A DNA stretch of 64,000 nucleotides, from contig OZ018414.1 of assembly GCA_963969595.1 (NCBI GenBank), forward strand, positions 16,971,660-17,035,659, read 5' to 3'. Source of the stretch: Neckera pumila. Taxonomy: Eukaryota > Streptophyta > Bryopsida > Hypnales > Neckeraceae. Positions 60,312-64,000 of this stretch are shown here, piece after piece; position 1 is the stretch's first letter; each line of letters starts with the position of its first letter. The position numbers and the translations under genes were made by a program. The notes below the pieces were generated by a model. That model was not told the DNA's origin and ran no database searches. It was given only the letters and a program-made list of their open reading frames with translations.

Positions 60312-61007
60312 ATGGGGAAGGCTGACGCCACGGCGTTGACGAAGCAATCGAACTTCTTCGACGGGGACGACAGCCCGATCGATGCCTTTAAATCAGCTTT
60401 CCTCGAGGGGATCCTCCAGCGCTTTTCAAATCCCTTCATCGATCGTACTGAAAGCCTCACATCCTTTACACAGCCATTAGCTATTTCGAGTACTACAACC
60501 ATGTCTGGCAGCACCAGATGCACCGACTTCTGTGGCCACCCAAACCGCCGCACCTCCGAAAACCGCCCAGGCTATTCCCAATACATCGACTACGGCGATG
60601 TCACGAGGAAGTCCAGGCAAAACGCTATCTTCGATAATCTCGCCCTCACGACCGGCGATTCCCCCTTGCACCGCGCCACGACGGATGGAAAAGGCGAGGG
60701 CGTAAAATTCGTCAAATACACGCACAAGTCGGAGGCAGATGACAAGGAACACATGACCATCAGCGTGCTGAGGGAGGATGGAAGCGGCACGAGGGAGTGG
60801 CATCACCTGTATCCGAACGGCGACAGCACGAGTCACAGCCGCGAGAGGGTGCAGACGCGGTATCCGGGCGGGGAGAGCTATTCGGTAGAGTACTTGAGAC
60901 GCGTCCAGTCGACTTATAAGGGCTGTGTGGAGGAGAGGTGGGATACGCCGCCTTCGGGCTCGCAGCAGCAGGGTGAATCCCTTCCAGGGTGGCTCCTTAA
61001 ATGGTAA
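60312..61007 (+). CDS. Hypothetical protein, single exon, 231 aa
   Basis: Not recognised. It begins MGKADATALTKQSNFFDGDD and has GC-rich third positions like the other genes, unlike its AT-rich surroundings. A TATA box lies at a suitable distance upstream. There is no signal peptide or transmembrane segment. The first ~70 residues are of mixed composition with a Ser/Thr stretch. The rest is polar and charged, with a regular beta-strand-like pattern from ~135 to 205 (VKFVKYTHKSE, HMTISVLREDGSG, EWHHLYPNGDST, VQTRYPGGESYSVEYLRR). The C-terminus is GESLPGWLLKW. A long antisense ORF (60477-61100, minus) covers the same DNA, but its Ala/Arg-rich composition looks like a shadow. The starting Met fits the TATA position; an upstream exon is not excluded. 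Confidence 0.6.
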   Translation: MGKADATALTKQSNFFDGDDSPIDAFKSAFLEGILQRFSNPFIDRTESLTSFTQPLAISSTTTMSGSTRCTDFCGHPNRRTSENRPGYSQYIDYGDVTRKSRQNAIFDNLALTTGDSPLHRATTDGKGEGVKFVKYTHKSEADDKEHMTISVLREDGSGTREWHHLYPNGDSTSHSRERVQTRYPGGESYSVEYLRRVQSTYKGCVEERWDTPPSGSQQQGESLPGWLLKW

Positions 61008-61869
61008 ATAACACCCGAAGGCACCTACACGCCCCAAGGCTTTCAAAGGCGCGAGGGTGACGATGAGTGATATACAGTATCGCACTCCGTCGTTTTTCAT
61101 TCAGGAGAGCTCTGTGTCGCATCTCACTGAAAATGGTCTAATGTTCGTATCCAAGTTGGCCCCACGATTTGTCTTTGTGACTTGCTTCACTCACCCCACG
61201 TTTTCTAGCTATTTCAGGGAATGAAAAGCGACGGGGTTTGCAGTAGTGTCGGGCTTTGGAGATGGTGGTTGTGTGTGATGGTCAAGCAGAGTGTGTCTAT
61301 TGAAGTGGGAATACTGCTGCAATGCCCATCACCTTGTTCGACATATGCAGTTCTCGACCTAGTTCTCTGTATAGAGGGATTATACAACGTTAGTTACAAA
61401 GCAGTTATGATTAGTCAGTTCGGTTACCGAGGGTTCTTTCTGCTGTCTTCTGACCGAGGTGTATGCATCTCGCCATGTAACCAAAACTCACCTGTGTATG
61501 AGAAACTTACTATATATTGTGTATCAGAGTCTCAGTAGAATACTCAGATTTATGTTAATTAATCTCATAAATTTATTAAGTTAGGTTGGTTGTTTTGTTT
61601 GTTTTGTTTTGTTAGTTTGTTTGTCACGGTGAGATCTCCCGGACAGTGCGTCTCCGGGTGCGTACTTGGTACCATATGAAAGCTCTCGGCGAGGAGGGGT
61701 GCATGGGCTTGGTTTCATAGCGTTTGGTCCTACGGTGGGAAAGTCATTGAATGAATAAAAGAGCAGGTACAAGCTAATAGTCTTCATGCACGTGAAGTAC
61801 ACATTTCATGATTTATAGCGTGAATATCAAAAACTAGATGGGAGATAGTCAATTAGCATTCGAATCTCA
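61008..61869. other. 3' flank and intergenic DNA
   Basis: No further gene is supported. (GTTTT)n-like T/G-rich sequence occurs at 61588-61622. Confidence 0.5.
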
Positions 61870-62203
61870 CATTAGAGGAAATTTCAGGTCTCTGGAAGGT
61901 TGCTTCACAGCCCTCCAAGGTACCCTGAAATTTGCTTTTTTTTTTATGCTCAAAAACTCATTTTTTCCCTATTTCCGCCCTGCAACACTGTAGCAATAGT
62001 GGCGCAGGAACCGAAATATACAAGTAAAAAGATTATATATATATATATTTTTTAATCTTACAAACTTATTAAAAAAAATAAAAAAAAAATCACGAAAGTT
62101 GACTGCTCCCCGCAGCAGTCAGCTAGAGTGACAAACCAAACTTTTAATAGCTTGGTTTGTCACTCCAGAGCAGCCCTCCGGAGGGCTCACATTTTTTCTA
62201 ATG
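61870..62203. mobile_element. CATTAGA-TIR MITE, third copy
   Basis: 334 bp between CATTAGAGGAAATTTCAGG and its partner 'ttttttctaatg', with 'agccctcc' blocks inside both ends. Two inner hairpins: 'gactgct'/'agcagtc' near 62101-62120, and 'gtgacaaaccaa'/'ttggtttgtcac' around 62129-62163. It lies 14 bp past the last exon-like segment of the minus-strand gene model at 62218-62545, so it may be in an intron or may have cut the gene. Confidence 0.6.
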
Positions 62204-62217
62204 CACTGACTCCTTAC

Positions 62218-62545
62218 TTGTAACCCTAGAATTGGGATAAACCGTGGTTGAGAAATTGGCTGCAAAATGGAGAAAGGCAGAGTAGCGAACAACAACTAAA
62301 GCCATGTGATCACAGAACTGAAAGCAAGTATGTATTGGGAAGATATACTTACCACCCAATGAAGACTTGAACTTCTCAAAATCCTCAGAGTGCTCCATGC
62401 CCGGGCAATGTGCAAGAGCCCGCTCCCTGCGTTGGTCCAGGAATCGCATACGCTTGTCGTCGCTGCTGTGCAAAGCCTCTTTGTCGAACATGATTTCGTC
62501 AAATTCACGGTAACCAAAACTCTTTACCCATTCTGGGACAGCCAT
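62218..62545 (-). CDS. Unrecognised gene, 5' part (two exons visible)
   Basis: The start ATG at 62545 is in good context (agcaATGGCTG). Exon 1, 62545-62353, reads MAVPEWVKSFGYREFDEIMF...CPGMEHSEDFEKFKSSLGG and ends at a strong donor (GTAAGT). Exon 2, 62259-62218, follows 'ttttgcag' and adds about 14 residues (NFSTTVYPNSRVT) before GTAAGG. The frames join. Exon 1 is polar and acidic/basic with no domain recognised. No further exon is visible before a MITE begins at 62203. Whether the next exons lie beyond it, or the gene is truncated, is open. Upstream exon-like DNA (63156-63755) could belong to the same gene. Confidence 0.45.
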
Positions 62546-63155
62546 TGCTAGACATCGTTGCAAGGCACAACGATCATTATTATTGAAGTATGGTGAATTT
62601 CATTAAAATGGCGTCATTCCGGAACTTTGGCACTTTTACAGAAATCTATACCCGCCCTAGATGGTTCAGAATGGCCGTTCTGAAATCTATACTATCCTAG
62701 ATGGTCAAAATGGAATGCTGTCAAAATGGCACGCAAAATACCGCCAATCTAACGAAATTCCCCATAATTGAATTATTGTACACCAGAGGTGATATGTGTG
62801 TGCTTCCAAGATGACAAGATGACATCGTTGTGGCTAACTGGATTGGCACTTCATGCAAACGATTACTTTAAGAACATAACCGGCGTCGTCTTCGTGTGCA
62901 CAGGGGTAGACCATGGGATGGGATAATAAACCAGCTGCACCAGCATTGGAATTGCTCCTCTAATGTAGAATGAAGCAATTCTTGAAACTCCCGACGCTGC
63001 AATCGCCGGAGCGCGTTTGTCTTCTCCTCCAACTCGAACTCGGTGCCCCTGTAAGCACTCGATCTGCAACTTGGAAGCCACTCGTACCTCCTTTTTGCAC
63101 GTCAACAAGTCCCCTGATTCGATGGTACTTCTCGGAATGCCTGCCGACGTTTAAT

Positions 63156-63755
63156 TCAAAGAGATCTGTCGGCGCAGACCTCTTCAGTATCAACGAAATC
63201 TCCAGCTGCAAAGAATGTATCGCTGGGCGAAACTTCATCATATCGGTTTTTTCTCTGTCGACTTTCTCTGGACTTCTTGCGCTTCAAAGTCGTCCAGTTG
63301 CTCTCTCTCGAGCTCGCATTGGTAGTGAAGGAGTCGAGGACATACATCTCTCTTCGGGCTTTCTTACCCAATTTCTCGACTTCAAGTTTGGCAAGCTCCG
63401 CTTCGTACTTGGTGGACCACCAGTCGATGGACAAAACGTTCAGAAATTGAGAGACTCAAGCTTGCGCGCCCACAATGCCGATATAGTCCCAATTCCTGCA
63501 AATCTGTCCAACCGAGGACGCGCCGGAAATCAGTCCACCGAGTTCAGTGTGAAGCCAAAGACCGTCTACTTTGGCAGTAGCCTGTTGTCTCCGCTTCTTC
63601 CAGGTTGACCCAGGACGCCTTCTCGATCCCGGGAGAGATCTGAATTCGACACAAAAGAATTGCGAACGCTGTGTGGTATTGACGTCTTCCCCGTCAGCTG
63701 CCCAATTCACCGTCACACCTTTTTCTTCAGCTACTACGGTTATCACGAACTCCAT
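63156..63755 (-). CDS. Exon-like coding segments of an unrecognised gene
   Basis: Two reading frames on the minus strand look coding. 63755-~63500 starts with an ATG (MEFVITVVAEEKGVTVNWAA...RSQFFCVEFRSLPGSRRR). ~63430-63156 reads SIDWWSTKYEAELAKLEVEK...ETNW-type sequence, with a basic patch (KRKKSRESRQRKNR) like a nuclear-localisation signal. They lie in the same frame but a stop (TGA near 63457) separates them, so a small intron would be needed; no unique splice pair can be chosen. No family is recognised. They may be the upstream exons of the model at 62218-62545. Confidence 0.35.
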
Positions 63756-64000
63756 TCCAAGTACTCAATCCATTTGCCTGTCTTGGAGTGCAAAAGTGGC
63801 CACAGTTTCTCAACAGTTTAGTGCAAAGCTACAGCTCCTTGTAGGCTGTGGAGCGTTCATAACATTGTTTATAAATGAGGCATGCATCCTTGAATAGGGA
63901 CCCTACATTGAACAAAATTATTTTATATGGCTCTTCAGCCAACTCTAATTCTTGAATTAATTGATAAGTCTCTCCCAGGCATCTAGTAAAGCATGATACT

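Noticed and set aside
60477..61100. 207-aa antisense ORF
   Set aside because: Ala/Arg/Leu-rich shadow frame over the plus-strand gene at 60312-61007, with no promoter of its own visible.
1..64000. CRISPR arrays, bacterial operons, Shine-Dalgarno sites
   Set aside because: Introns, LTR retrotransposon and MITEs show a eukaryotic nuclear genome. No regularly spaced identical short repeats were seen.

Overview
This is a window of a eukaryotic, almost certainly land-plant, nuclear genome. Multi-exon genes with GT-AG introns sit in very AT-rich, transposon-derived DNA. The recognisable families are plant-typical: a carbonyl-reductase/neomenthol-dehydrogenase-like SDR, a DUF604 (fringe-related) glycosyltransferase, a Ty1/copia retrotransposon, and Stowaway-, CACTA- and PIF/Harbinger-like MITEs. 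A protein with Sfi1/centrin-binding-like repeats would suit a lineage with flagellate sperm, such as a bryophyte. That lineage call is inference, and no species can be named from the sequence.

Layout. 1-21.5 kb: AT-rich repeat desert. It is dominated by about ten copies of a ~930-bp terminal-inverted-repeat family bounded by TTAA (TTAACCCCTAAAG...CTTTAGGGGTTAA), a composite Helitron-like element (131-2273), a diverged tandem/inverted array (5.7-11.1 kb), a ~1-kb TIR element (14.16-15.16 kb) and a Stowaway-like MITE (18471-18708). 21.5-25.4 kb: a forward multi-exon gene (about 723 aa) with F..W-type centrin-binding-like repeats and a coiled coil, followed at once by two palindromic CACTA-like MITEs. 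26-39 kb: more AT-rich transposon remnants, including a TTAA element nested inside another TIR element, two large foldback elements and a PIF/Harbinger-like MITE.

39-49 kb: a GC-richer gene island. It holds an SDR gene (40465-42745, four exons, first coding exon only 14 nt) and, convergent to it, a DUF604 glycosyltransferase on the minus strand (45383-47498, three exons, about 498 aa). The composition drops sharply to AT-rich at about 48.94 kb. 49-54 kb: AT-rich non-coding DNA with a second PIF/Harbinger-like element. 54.3-54.8 kb: a degraded gene fragment.

55.31-59.71 kb: a very young Ty1/copia element with LTRs identical by eye and a perfect 5-bp target duplication (ACTGC), but with nearly all of the reverse transcriptase deleted. 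60.3-61.0 kb: an unrecognised single-exon gene with a TATA box. 62.2-63.8 kb: probable minus-strand exons of unresolved gene(s).

The cellular genes show no common pathway. What links the window is its layered transposon history: elements inserted into elements, and non-autonomous derivatives that must have been moved by enzymes encoded elsewhere.
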